A stretch of 64,000 bases of DNA from Ambrosia x helenae (taxonomy: Eukaryota > Streptophyta > Magnoliopsida > Asterales > Asteraceae). Position 1 is the stretch's first letter, and each line of letters opens with the position of its first letter. The stretch spans positions 541,001 through 605,000 of the forward strand of contig JAUTDX010007095.1 in assembly GCA_030844895.1 (NCBI GenBank), read 5' to 3'. Both the position numbers and the translations under genes were made by a program. The notes beneath the pieces were generated by a model. That model was not told the DNA's origin. It saw nothing but the letters and a program-made list of their open reading frames with translations, and did no database searches. This document shows positions 54,398-64,000 of the stretch, piece after piece.

Positions 54398-56887
54398 TTA
54401 CAAGGACAGGGGTGTCCATCCATCTTTTGGCACAAGCCTAGCTATCAACTTAAGCATACGTCTATCTAGAGAACCAGCTGCAATAAGATCTATCAACATC
54501 GATAAAGTTGAAGCATCAAGTGAGTAACTTCTTCCATCCATTTCCTGTAAAAGCATCTCTACATCACCATAGTGATGGTTCTTAAAATATCCTTGGAGAA
54601 GAACATTGTAAGTAACAGAATTTGGTGCGAAGCCACTCTCATCCATTTTAAGAAACAGATCCTTTGCTTCCTTTAGCTGACCTCTACAGAGGCCACTAAT
54701 CATCACATTGTATGCCTGAACATCAGGTTGCAAACCTTTTAGAATGAGGTCATGGAAAAGAGCCTTTGCAATATCAAGCTTCCCATGTTTGCTTGCACCG
54801 TCAATAAGGATAGTATACACTTGAATATCAGAGTTTAGCTTGCTATCACCCACTATATGAAACAAAGAGAGCGCTTCTTCTACTTGATGGTTGTTACAAA
54901 GGCCATCCAAAATTATGCTATAGGTGATTAGATTTGGAGTGTGGCCTTGTGCTCGCATCTCATCAAAGAGTTTGCGTGCATCTCCACAACGTCCAACCAG
55001 AAACAGTCCTTGTATCATGGTGCTGTAAGTGACGATATCAGGCTTCAAACCTTTTCTTGTCATCTCATGAAACATATGCATGGCCTCTTCTATTTTCAAA
55101 TTCTTGCAATACCCATTCAATAGGCTGTTATAAGTAAACACATCAGGGATGAGACCTTTAGAAGTAATTGAATCAAAAAGTGTCCTTGCCTTGGTCATCT
55201 CACCTCGCAAACAGTAACCGTCAAGTAGTGAATTATATGTCACTATGTTAGGAACCTCACCTCTCTTAACCATGATTTCTATAACAGCCTCCGCTTCGTC
55301 TACCCTACCATCCTTGCAAAACGCGTCAACTAATATGGTAAAGGTTCGTAAACTAGGGGAGATCCTTACCTCATCCATTTCTTTTAGCAACTTAGAGACC
55401 TCCTCCCAACGACCTAAGATACAAAGGCCATAGATTATAGAGTTGTATGTGATGACATCTGGTAGAATGCGTTTGAGAAATACCATTTCTTTGAAAAGGT
55501 TGAAAGCATCATCTATCATTTTGTCCTTACATAGACTATCAATGATGGTGTTGTATGCAACAACATCGGGCTTACAGCCTCTTTCATCCATGAGCCTAAG
55601 CAAACCAACGGCGATATGATTATTGGAAAACTTGCAAAGGCCTTTAATCATTGTGGAATACATAACGACATCAGGTTCACAGAGTTTGTGTTTGATGAGC
55701 TTCTTAAAGAATGTCTCAGCCTCAATAATCCTATCTTCAAGGATGAGGCCATCTAAGAGTGTATTATATAAGACCACATTAGGGACAAGAGCTCGCCTGA
55801 AGCAAGAAGCAAGGAGGGCAAAAGCGTCATTGGTGCGACGTAACTGACAACAACACCTGATGGCAATACTGATAGAGTAATTATCAACAGGAACTTTAGA
55901 GAGGCACATTTGTTTAAAAAGGTCAAGGGAAGAAGAAAAATGTTTCATTTTGGCAAGGGAATTCAGCAACTGAGTAAACTTGATAACAGAAGGGAGGGGT
56001 CTTCTGTGAATCAATCGATGGAACAAGGAGAGAGCCTCATCGAGGTTGGTAACACTTTGATAGATAGAGAGAGGAGGATGGTGGTGAAGAGGAGAAGGAA
56101 AATGTTTCATATTGGCGACATCAGTCAACACCTGATTATTAAACTTAGAAGGGAGTGTGGGTTTTCTGTGTGACATTTCATCGAACAGGTTAAAGGGATC
56201 GTCTAAATTAGAAGAATTGGAAGAGTGAAGAAAAGAAGGTAAAAAAGGGGAGTGAGGACTGAATCCTAAACCTAAGAGTGTATTAAATGTGACAACAGTA
56301 GGTACAACAGCCAGCTTGAAGCAAGAAGCAAGGAGTGAAAAACCTTCATTGGTGCGGAACATCCTACAACAAGACTTGATAGCAATATTCATCGTGTAGT
56401 CACTAACAGGAACTTTAGAGACACGCATTTGTTTAAACATATCGATACAAGTAGAAAAATGGTTGATTTTGGCAACAGAATTCAGGAGCTGATTAAACTT
56501 AATAACCGAGGGGAGGGGACGTCTGTGAATCAATCGACGGAACAAGGAGAGAGCCTCATCCAAATTGGTAACACTTTGATAGATAGAGAGAGGAGGATCC
56601 GAATGAAGAGGAGAAGGGAAATGTTTCATATTGGCGACATCAGTCAACACCTGATTAAACTTAATAACAGAAGGGAGTGTGGGTTTTGTGTGTGACATTT
56701 CATCGAACAGGTTAAAGGGATCGTCTAAATTAGAAGAATAGGAAGAGTGAAGAAAAGAAGGTAAAAAAGGGGAGTGAGGACTGAATCCTAAACCTAATTG
56801 GGAGGAAGAAGGAAGGATTAGGAAGGAGTTTGAGATGAAATTGTTACCTTTAAGGTTGGAGCGATTGATGATCATCATCATCATCAT
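54398..56887 (-). CDS. Intact RFL-type PPR protein, about 829 aa, with duplicated N-terminal module
   Basis: Uninterrupted, intronless frame. An upstream in-frame ATG at 57019 would add 44 residues, but sister genes start at the Met cluster MMMMMIINRSNLKGNN, so 56887 is preferred. The leader is Ser- and Arg-containing and lacks acidic residues, consistent with mitochondria. The protein has two N-terminal modules. Residues of about 30-204 run from LGLGFSPHSPFLPSFLHSS through the first three or four PPR motifs to VVTFNTLL. Then the same LGLGFSPHSPFLPSF restarts in frame and continues through all 15 motifs to SLDRRMLKLIARLVPK. Motifs are P-class with no E or DYW domain, and the order is that of the RFL clade. 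Residue pairs 5/35 of motifs 2-15 in the main array are TD, SN, ND, SD, ND, NS, TN, ND, ND, SN, SD, TD, NN, ND. The C-terminus (DGWTPLSL) differs from sisters after a small shift. Target unknown. Confidence 0.9.
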   Translation of the reverse strand: MMMMMIINRSNLKGNNFISNSFLILPSSSQLGLGFSPHSPFLPSFLHSSYSSNLDDPFNLFDEMSHTKPTLPSVIKFNQVLTDVANMKHFPSPLHSDPPLSIYQSVTNLDEALSLFRRLIHRRPLPSVIKFNQLLNSVAKINHFSTCIDMFKQMRVSKVPVSDYTMNIAIKSCCRMFRTNEGFSLLASCFKLAVVPTVVTFNTLLGLGFSPHSPFLPSFLHSSNSSNLDDPFNLFDEMSHRKPTLPSKFNNQVLTDVANMKHFPSPLHHHPPLSIYQSVTNLDEALSLFHRLIHRRPLPSVIKFTQLLNSLAKMKHFSSSLDLFKQMCLSKVPVDNYSISIAIRCCCQLRRTNDAFALLASCFRRALVPNVVLYNTLLDGLILEDRIIEAETFFKKLIKHKLCEPDVVMYSTMIKGLCKFSNNHIAVGLLRLMDERGCKPDVVAYNTIIDSLCKDKMIDDAFNLFKEMVFLKRILPDVITYNSIIYGLCILGRWEEVSKLLKEMDEVRISPSLRTFTILVDAFCKDGRVDEAEAVIEIMVKRGEVPNIVTYNSLLDGYCLRGEMTKARTLFDSITSKGLIPDVFTYNSLLNGYCKNLKIEEAMHMFHEMTRKGLKPDIVTYSTMIQGLFLVGRCGDARKLFDEMRAQGHTPNLITYSIILDGLCNNHQVEEALSLFHIVGDSKLNSDIQVYTILIDGASKHGKLDIAKALFHDLILKGLQPDVQAYNVMISGLCRGQLKEAKDLFLKMDESGFAPNSVTYNVLLQGYFKNHHYGDVEMLLQEMDGRSYSLDASTLSMLIDLIAAGSLDRRMLKLIARLVPKDGWTPLSL

Positions 56888-57035
56888 GAAGTCTGCTATG
56901 ATTCTACCCTTACTTGCAACAACAGATAGAGAGAGAGAGAGACAGAGAGGTGAATATAACACACACTCTAGCTCTGCTATGCCTATGATTTTGGTTTTGG
57001 TAACAAATGTAGAAAGCATGCTCTAACAACAAACA
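56888..57035 (-). promoter_or_regulatory. Conserved 5' flank of RFL genes
   Basis: Holds ACACACTCTAGCTCTGCTAT, TTTTGGTTTTGGTAACAAAT and AGAAAGCATGC in the same order as at 37052-37200. A GAGA-rich run (about 56929-56948) is private to this copy. A promoter or 5' UTR role is inferred only from conservation. Confidence 0.35.
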
Positions 57036-57840
57036 ACAAACAAGCAAGCTGCCTATTTAATTAATGTGGTATAAATAAACTTTTTTGTAAAATATGTATA
57101 ACTAGATTCTATTACCTCGCGCTTCGCGGCGGGAATTCCTGTTGCGTTAAAGGTTTGGTGGACGTTAAAGATCGCGCGTCGCTGTGGGAGCTCCTGTTGC
57201 GTGGAGGACTTTGCGGACATAAAAGATAATATTAAGTGACTATTATTCTCGTGTGGGCTCCAAAGAAATACTCGCGGCTAAAAGCTAAAAGTTTGGTGGT
57301 CAAGTTTGAAATCCTAAAAGCTAAAAGTTGGGTGGTCAAAGTTTGAAATCTTAAAAGCTAAAAGTTTGATGGTCAAAATTTTAAATCCTAAACGCTAAAA
57401 GTTTGGTTGTCAAATTAGAAGAAAATACAGTTAAACTAAAAGTTAGTGGCCAAAGATTTAAATTCTAAAAGCTAAAAGTTTGGTGGTATAAATGACTGTT
57501 ATTCTCGTGTATGCTTCACAAAAATATTCGCGGCCCATAACTTTACAACACTTGGGTTGTTGCTTTTTGTTAACTTTATTGGGAGCCCAAAATTTTTCGA
57601 TATAATAGATGGTATGATGGCTGATGTGTGGTGCATGTTAAAAAGTTAGCAGTAGTGGCGTACATTAGTCATGGACACCGATAAAAGTGCCGTAAAATTA
57701 TTATAGTATATAATGATTATTTTACAAATGAACTCTCATTAAGCGGGGACGGGGCGCCACCAGAAAAGGTCACATGTACCCCATAACCAGCACGGTAACA
57801 CCGCCGCCACCAGTGCTAGTAGGGGTCCCGTGAACCGTTT
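57036..57840. repeat. Unclassified repeat region with tandem AAAGCTAAAAGT units
   Basis: Begins with a GC-rich string (CCTCGCGCTTCGCGGCGGGA, about 57116-57135) like the one near 18080. From about 57270 to 57490 it holds about four imperfect tandem units of about 55 bp built on AAAGCTAAAAGTTTGGTGGT. No coding region is seen. The class of repeat is unknown. Confidence 0.45.
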
Positions 57841-59026
57841 TCTGGTTGGTCTATGTGATTTACAGATATTGCACTCTTGGTCCTATGGCTTCAGTAATTA
57901 CAGAGTTGGTCCTGAGTGTTGTAAATTTTTTTACTAACATGGTCCAAATGTATTAATTTTGTAATCATGTTGGTCCTTTCCCCTAACGGTGGATAAAATT
58001 CTCTGTTAAATATATATTAAATGCCTATTTTGCCCTTATAAAAAACAAATATTTCAAATAAATAACTACTCCACCTCCACTCTAACCTTCTCTTCTTCCC
58101 CACACCACCACCACCTCCATTGGAAACGAAGCAACGGTGGCAATGTTTCAGTAACGGTGAAAAATTAAAGAATTCTATGCGTCCGTGTATAAATGGATTC
58201 AAAAGTCAACAAAGGGTGAAGTGTTGAGTGAAGAAATTAGGAATTTTAAAAGGAGCCGTGTATTAGATTTGGAATAAGCAACTAAGAATAATAAAAAGAA
58301 CCATATTAGCTTTTGAATTACTTCAAGATTGAAAAACAATAAATAATGTTATAGAAAGTCAAGTTTAAGACAAACCACCACTGATAACCCGTCACCACCA
58401 GCATATTCACCACCTACCGCCTTACACCACACTTCTACCGTTAAACCATCACACATTCACCATCGTAACACCACCACAGTCGAATCACCGTAAATCACCA
58501 TCGATTCATCAGCTTAATTGTTTTTTAAAGTTGCGTAAAGGAAGATAGAATTTTGGGGGCTTCAGGTTGTTTGTCTATTTGCGACAGAGAGAAATGGAAG
58601 CAGGTTATTGCTTTTGGTTTAGGGTATTTGAGTCAAGATTTGTTTACCCTTAAATAAAACGAAAGAGTTTGTGTTGATTGTTGTAATGATGGAACAGTGG
58701 GTGGTTAGTAGTAGATGGGTCGGAAAAGTGGTGGAGGTGGTTACAGATGGTGGAGGTGATGGTTTGTGAAGGTGGGTGGTGGGGTGGGAATGGTGAATGG
58801 TGTAGGGTAGTGGGGTTAGGTGAAGAAGATAAAGTATTGTTGTAACTACATGGGTAAAATAGTCAATTTATGCTCACGTAATTGAGTAATCTAACTGACG
58901 TTAGGGGCAGGGGCTACACGAGTGCAAATTTGTTAAACTCAAGTATTAATTGTGTAATTAATGAAACCTTGGGACCAAAAATACAATATCTGCAAACCTT
59001 AATAATCAACCATGCGATTCTCTCTT
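57841..59026. mobile_element. Non-autonomous DNA element with long inverted ends
   Basis: The left part (TTGGTCTATGTGATTTACAG, then ATATTGCACTCTTGGTCC) is the diverged inverted complement of the right end, whose complement reads AGAGAATCGCATGGTTG, then GCAGATATTGTATTTTTGGT. CCCCTAACG(G/T) and AATTACACAATTAATAC strings also pair. The interior is rich in GGTGGT and CACCAC and has no transposase. It may be a MULE-type derivative, but no target duplication was defined. The related copy is at 51542-52060. Confidence 0.62.
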
Positions 59027-59887
59027 AAACTATTGTGTGGACGCTCGACCTACAAAAAGTGCACTCGGCCATAAAATATGGTACTGATTGGAACTTACCG
59101 TCTTAAACGAGCCTGGGCCATGTTCGACTTTTTTTGTTCTTTTAGGCTACTCGAGTGGTGGGGGAAAAGAAGGGGATGAAGCGCCATGTGGCACTTGTGG
59201 GACCCTTGTGAGGGGGAAAAAATTGTGGGGAGTGGAAGGGGGGAAGAGGGGAGGAGGAGGAAATAATATTATATTGTGTTAAAGTTAAAAAAAAAAAAAA
59301 AAAAAAAAACCCTGACCAATCAGAAGATGCCAAGTGTCCCCACCAAGTGCCCCACGCCAGTGAATTGCCCCCCGCCCCTCCCACGCCAGCTTCGGCGGCG
59401 GTGTTACCCCCTTCCCGCCCCCACTCCGGATACTCTTATTTTATTTAATTAATAACAGTAATGCAAAATAGCACATGAGTTAGTGCCATTCTATTATATA
59501 TCACTAAAACCATATCAAAAGAAAAATTATCCAACATTGATGAAAGCGTACAAAAGGAAGTCCTTTAGGCCTAATGACACAAAAATGAGATCTCCAAACT
59601 GTCCATGCAAATCACCAAATATCTTTATAGAAGCTTTAAGTTAATGAACAAAGCTTTAAATTAAAGAGTAGTAGGTTCACTTGAAAATATTCTTTCAGAA
59701 CTAATACAAAGATCAGCTATCTCATTACAATCCAGAAATAATTGTCGACGAACAGGCGGTTTCCACACACGAGGCTTTAATGGGTGAGCTATCACCTAAC
59801 AAGTAAGGGAAAAAAGATAATACAATCAGCTTTTATCATTTTTCATGAACAGAAAACATACAAAATATGTATGAACTTTTCCCTTAC
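59027..59887. other. Spacer left of the BSL fragment; no gene seen
   Basis: Includes a G-rich stretch (59150-59270), an A-run (about 59287-59308) and a C-rich stretch (59340-59420). The last part should be intron or flank of the BSL fragment. No independent gene is supported. Confidence 0.4.
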
Positions 59888-60475
59888 CTTTTTGGGGACA
59901 CTATTAACTGACATTTGGCGATCTAGAAGCTTCCTTGCTGCAGTTGCATTTTCTGGGGTCCCGTAGCTAACCCTCCTGCCTTCATTTTCAAACTGGTTTA
60001 TTGAAAGCTGTCTCACCATTCCACCTAATGCTCCACCTGTCTCTGCAGCTACTACCACCTGTAGATCCAAGAAAATCAGATGTGTTGTACATGCAACCGT
60101 ATGCGAGCTGGCGCAGAATTAGTTGCAACATCACTACATCAGATTCAGGTTTAATCATTTGTTTCCCACTAGAAGTAGCCTCAGCTCCACGATCCCTATC
60201 TGTGCATTGGATGCTGCCGCTGCATGTGATGCTGCTGACGTCATTTCAGCTGCAGCCAGGTCTTCAGCAACTAAAAGATCATCTAACAACACCCCTGCAG
60301 TGAAAGAATCGACAGTAAATAAGACACCATAAAATTAAGTATTAAGCTGACCTAAGTTGTTTCCTTTTGCTATGAGTTCACATATAAAGAGAATTTATAA
60401 ATGCACGAACAGATCTTACCTCCACATAGACCACCATAAATGAATATTAAATCACCACCAGCAGCAGCAGCATGC
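59888..60475 (-). pseudogene. BSL (BSU1-like) Kelch-phosphatase gene fragment
   Basis: Three exon pieces with introns between them. Exon A (60475-60420) encodes HAAAAGGDLIFIYGGLCG, the end of a Kelch repeat, with AG before it and GTAAG after it. Exon B starts at 60294 after TGCAG, continues the same codon and encodes GVLLDDLLVAEDLAAAEMT, then SAASHAAAASN. After a deletion and frameshift it encodes DRGAEATSSGKQMIKPES in another frame. The last piece (about 60058-59888) encodes VVVAAETGGALGGMVRQLS and YGTPENATAARKLLDRQM, ending VPKK at a GTAAGG donor. This order is that of the linker between the Kelch domain and the Ser/Thr phosphatase domain of plant BSL proteins, which act in brassinosteroid signalling. 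Identification rests on recalled family sequence. The phosphatase domain itself is absent, so the fragment is a pseudogene. Confidence 0.82.
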
Positions 60476-60697
60476 CTACAGAAAATCAGATTCCTTCAAT
60501 TCGCGTTTTTGGGTCTAAGAAAATCGATTTCTCTATCATACGGAACGCGAATTACTCTCTCCTGGATCCACGTTCCCTTAAAAGGTTGGATCGTGAATTG
60601 CAGCTGTTTGGTTCGCCGTACCATACTCGATCGGAACAGTGGCGAATTCCGATCCAATACGAAAACCGTGGGTATTTGAGGGATTTATGTAACTATG
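60476..60697. other. Unassigned sequence between BSL fragment and segmental duplication
   Basis: The minus strand directly upstream of exon A looks like an intron end (GATTTTCTGTAG). A plus-strand frame of about 70 codons (IPSIRVFGSKKIDFSIIRNA onward) covers the same stretch with balanced composition, but no family was recognised. It may be a fragment of another gene or element. Confidence 0.3.
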
Positions 60698-63022
60698 GTC
60701 ATAAGAATATGAAGTTATGATTTATGAACAAGAAACAGTTGGTTAAACATAACTTCATTATCCACCGGGTGACAAAAATCAACAGAAAATCAGTCATACA
60801 AGGGTAACTGTCAGGTTAAAACTTACACTAAAACTGGAGCCATCACAAAGATTTCAAGAAACTGGAGCAGCTACTTCTGAATAAACCTTAGAAACATATA
60901 TATCTGTTATCCCATGTAAAAGGTACAAGTACAATTCACTTTAAATTTAGAAAGCATCATAACAGTTCTTTTTATACCATGACAACAAATACATCACACA
61001 AAAAATAAAGAAATTAATATTTTTTAAATAGCAAGAGTTCATATATATTAATAGGCAAATACAGATATAGAGTTATAGCCAGGCAAGGCGCTCGCTTTAC
61101 GATACAACTGAATTAAATAACACTACCCAAATGCCTTTAGTACCAAAGTTATCCCCAAATAAAATACAACTGAATTAAATAACACTACCGATTGAGCTTG
61201 GAGCATAGAGAATAAAATAAAAGCATAGATGAAACAACACAATTATGTAGGTCAGGGTTGATTTCTAATGCAGGGCTAAGTTATCCACTTAGTGCGTATC
61301 AAATTGGAGCTAACATTCAATGTCAATGAAATAACAAAGAACATGTAACAGCTACACATGATATTGGTAAAATATCATAAAACTAAAAAATGAAACACAT
61401 GTAAAGGTTTTGAACTCAAGTATTAAACATAGAAGGAACAAAACCGAATGCCACAATCAATATAGACGAAACAACACACATTGGGGAAGCTTTCAAGGGG
61501 CCACAGGGGGTGCCTCCTATATATTTGTTCAAGCCCCGCCACTGTCAACACATGATAATCATATTGAAGCGAATAGACTGAAATCATACCCATGACCTAC
61601 ATAATTGGAACTACAATGGTGAAGTTTGTAATCACCTTGGAGAAAGATTCCAATAAATTGGAGCAACAACCAGTCATCAATAATACTCCAGCAAAAGTAA
61701 GCCTCACAATAGCAGCTACTTCTGCATGAACCTGGGAAACAGAGAATGATGACCCAGCATCTTTCTTTCTTTTGTAGCATAGATCCGCACATCCAAACAG
61801 TGACCTGCACCGTGAATCAAGCAATGGGGCTGCTGATCAAGCCCGTGACCCAGAAGAGGATAACCAAGCAGCTTCTTCACACAAACAATCTGCTGTGAAA
61901 TAAAACAGTCTGTCCAAAGCCCATAATGAGTCAACAGTAAATACCAGCAGGGCTTCCAATCATCCAGACCAGTCCATGATCCTGCATAACCAAAAACCCA
62001 CGTGCAACCTGTGACAGCAGCCCACTGTTTTCAGACTTTCCTGAAACCGAACAGCAGCACTGACATTTGACCGGACCATTTCACAGCTATTCTCCCATTA
62101 GTAATATAATGCTGATGTAAAAAAAAACATTTTAACCAACCAAACAGAACATAAAAGCCATTGTAATTTATATGATCACATAAAACTACGTCCAAAAATT
62201 ATACATAATAGTAAAAACCTCATTTGCAGAGAGAGGAGCAAGTAAAAATGAAGCTCTCAATGAAAGGAGGGTTGTTATACAACCACGAAACTCAAATCAT
62301 AGTTAAAAAAAACTAGCAAATAAAATATCAATGTTTACTAGTAAGTGAAACTTGTTTTCAAGTTTAACATGAAGTAAGAGGCAACTACGAAAAAAGGTCA
62401 TTAAATAGTAACCAAGTTTAACTGATTCATTAGGTCACTTGGTAATAAAAGAATTTGTTTGTAAATAAATCCGAAACCAGAGCTCAATAACTAACATTCA
62501 AACATTTGAATACAAGAATTAAAATATAAAAGGTAAGTTGATCAAATCTATACAAGTCAATTGGTTCATAGATATGCAGCCTACATGTGTACAAATGTAG
62601 AAATAGAAGCTGATGTGATTACCCTCAACTGTTAGGCAGGAAGGATAAAACTGAAGTATGGTGATTTTGTAGGCAGATCCACTACAGAAACTGAGGGCAC
62701 AACTTTAGGGCTGATTTCTACTACTACAAGCTATGTACATATCAAACAAGAAGTAACATATATAGCAGAAAACATGCGAAACATCATGTCTCTAATAGCC
62801 AAAAAAAAATAATAATAACAACAAACATGTACTTGCTAGCATCCATGAAAGTAATAAAACACCATTAAACTACAAAAAGTACAAATACGTGAATAACAAA
62901 TGAAATTCGGAACAAACTTCCTACTTTCTAAACTTGTAGTGTACAATCACTATTTCTCATCACACAAATCACTCAAAGGTCACACCCACATTCACCATTT
63001 CAGTTTCTCTCCAGGCTTCTAT
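60698..63022. repeat. Right copy of the segmental duplication (with 20265-22541)
   Basis: Collinear with 20265-22541, including AAACAGTTGGTTAAACATAA, module B (61545-61810), module A (61815-62110) and the flank motif near 62620. Differences: the stretch corresponding to about 20390-20640 is shortened; about 170 bp at 61255-61425 are extra and match 5767-5935; about 60 bp near 62535-62590 differ. No gene lies in the interval. Confidence 0.8.
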
Positions 63023-64000
63023 CTAGGCAGGAGTATCCGTCAATTCTTTTGGCACAAGTCTACCTATCAATTTAAGCATACTTCTGTCTAGTGAACCAAC
63101 TGACATTTTATGTATTAACAATGATACAGTTGTGGCATCAAGTGAGTAACTTCTTCCAACCATATCGCGTAAAAGAATCTCTACATCATTGTAATGTTGG
63201 TTCTTAAGATATCCTTGGAGAAGCACACAGTAGGTAACATTATTTGGAGGGCAGCCACTCTCATCCATTTTGAGAAACAAGTCCTTTGCTTCCTTTAGCT
63301 GACGTTCTATACAGAGGCCATTAATCATCACAGTATATGTCCGAACATTTGGTTGCAAACCTTTTACACTAAGGTGATGGAAAAGATCCTTTGCAATATC
63401 AAGCTTCCCACATTTGCTTACACCGTCAATAAGAATATTGTACACCACAATATTAGAATTTAGCGTACTATCACCAACCAGATGAAACAAAGATAGTGCA
63501 TCTTCTACCTGATGGTTGTTACAAAGGCCATCTAATATTATTCCATAAGTGCATTCATCTGGAGTTTGACCCGTTGCTCTCATCTCATCAAAGAGTTTGC
63601 GCACAGCCCCACAACGTCCAACCCTAAATAAACCTTGTATCATGGTGTTGTAAGTGACAATATTGGGCTTCAAACCTTTTCTTGACATCACTTGAAACAT
63701 ATGCATGGCCTCTTCTATTTTCAAATTCTTGCAATACCCGTTCAATAAGCTGTTATAAGTAACAACATCAGGAATGAGACCTTTAGACGTAAGTGAATCA
63801 AAAAGCGCCATTGCTTTGGTCATTTCACCTCGCAAACAGTAACCGTCTATTAGTGAACTATAAGTCACTATGTCTGGAACCTCACCTCTCTCGACCATGA
63901 TGTCGATAACAGCCTCCGCGTCACCTACCCTACCTTCCTTGCAAAAGGCATCAACTAATATGTTAAAGGTTTGAGAATTAGGAGAGATCCTTTCATGCTC
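63023..64000 (-). CDS. RFL-type PPR gene, 3' part, open to the window edge
   Basis: An open frame from the right edge (64000) to the stop at 63023, about 325 codons. The gene begins beyond the window. At the edge it reads EHERISPNSQTFNILVDAFC, the usual motif 7/8 border, and continues through eight P-class motifs to LIGRLVPKELTDTPA. The last about 155 residues are almost identical to the 22542-24416 copy but lack its two 1-nt indels. The motif 8-9 region (GDAEAVIDIMVERGEVPD) matches the 5998-7838 copy instead, so the gene is a mosaic. Residue pairs 5/35 from motif 8 are ND, SD, NN, ND, GN, NN, TN, CD. It is probably a functional or recently functional RFL gene, but the N-terminus is not visible. 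Confidence 0.88.
   Translation of the reverse strand, partial: EHERISPNSQTFNILVDAFCKEGRVGDAEAVIDIMVERGEVPDIVTYSSLIDGYCLRGEMTKAMALFDSLTSKGLIPDVVTYNSLLNGYCKNLKIEEAMHMFQVMSRKGLKPNIVTYNTMIQGLFRVGRCGAVRKLFDEMRATGQTPDECTYGIILDGLCNNHQVEDALSLFHLVGDSTLNSNIVVYNILIDGVSKCGKLDIAKDLFHHLSVKGLQPNVRTYTVMINGLCIERQLKEAKDLFLKMDESGCPPNNVTYCVLLQGYLKNQHYNDVEILLRDMVGRSYSLDATTVSLLIHKMSVGSLDRSMLKLIGRLVPKELTDTPA

Noticed and set aside
57270..57490. Repeated units as a CRISPR-like array
   Set aside because: Units are contiguous and degenerate without unique spacers, and the DNA is plant nuclear.
58017..58202. Small minus-strand frame with a Gly-rich stretch
   Set aside because: It falls inside the non-autonomous inverted-end element and is low complexity.

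Overview
This is nuclear DNA from a flowering plant, most likely a eudicot. The evidence is intronless P-class pentatricopeptide repeat (PPR) genes, a Ty3/gypsy retrotransposon of Tat type, hAT and Tourist-like MITEs, a tRNA-derived SINE, an L1-type LINE tail and AT-rich spacers. The species cannot be named from sequence alone; an asterid such as a member of the Asteraceae is a weak guess. There are no bacterial-style operons, rRNA genes, functional tRNA genes or CRISPR arrays.

The backbone is a tandem array of Restorer-of-fertility-like (RFL) PPR genes, all on the minus strand. From left to right: a 55-bp 3' remnant (912-966); a rearranged, 5'-truncated pseudogene (5998-7838); a full-length copy with one frameshift (8856-10705); a rearranged pseudogene (14431-16455); a full-length copy with two 1-nt indels (22542-24416); a scrambled set of fragments (32156-33380); an intact gene of 671 aa (35036-37051); an intact gene of 829 aa with an in-frame N-terminal duplication (54398-56887); and the 3' part of another open gene that runs off the right edge (63023-64000). 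RFL proteins enter mitochondria, bind specific RNAs through their repeats and can silence the RNAs that cause cytoplasmic male sterility. The array is therefore a candidate restorer-type locus. The spacers are themselves duplicated: a two-part module of about 550 bp lies downstream of most copies, and a block of about 3.2 kb around the 22542 gene is repeated around the 63023 gene.

The array has been invaded repeatedly. A 12.2-kb Tat-like retrotransposon (38994-51185, minus strand, two 524-bp LTRs about 98% identical) sits between the two intact RFL genes. Its gag-pol frame has three stop codons and no frameshift. On the opposite strand it carries a three-exon antisense gene, whose first exon is split by a 2675-bp solo LTR of another family with a perfect 5-bp target duplication. 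A related LTR lies inside a hAT MITE that lies inside a second hAT MITE (24612-27814), giving a three-layer nest. Smaller elements are a Tourist-like MITE (37210-37622), other MITEs (4956-5362, 10937-11695, 13117-13593, 52481-52958, 57841-59026), a SINE (27826-28056) and a LINE 3' end (37708-38815).

The only non-PPR host gene recognised is a decayed, intron-containing fragment of a BSL (BSU1-like, Kelch plus Ser/Thr phosphatase) gene at 59888-60475. The rest of the window is spacer in which no gene can be supported.
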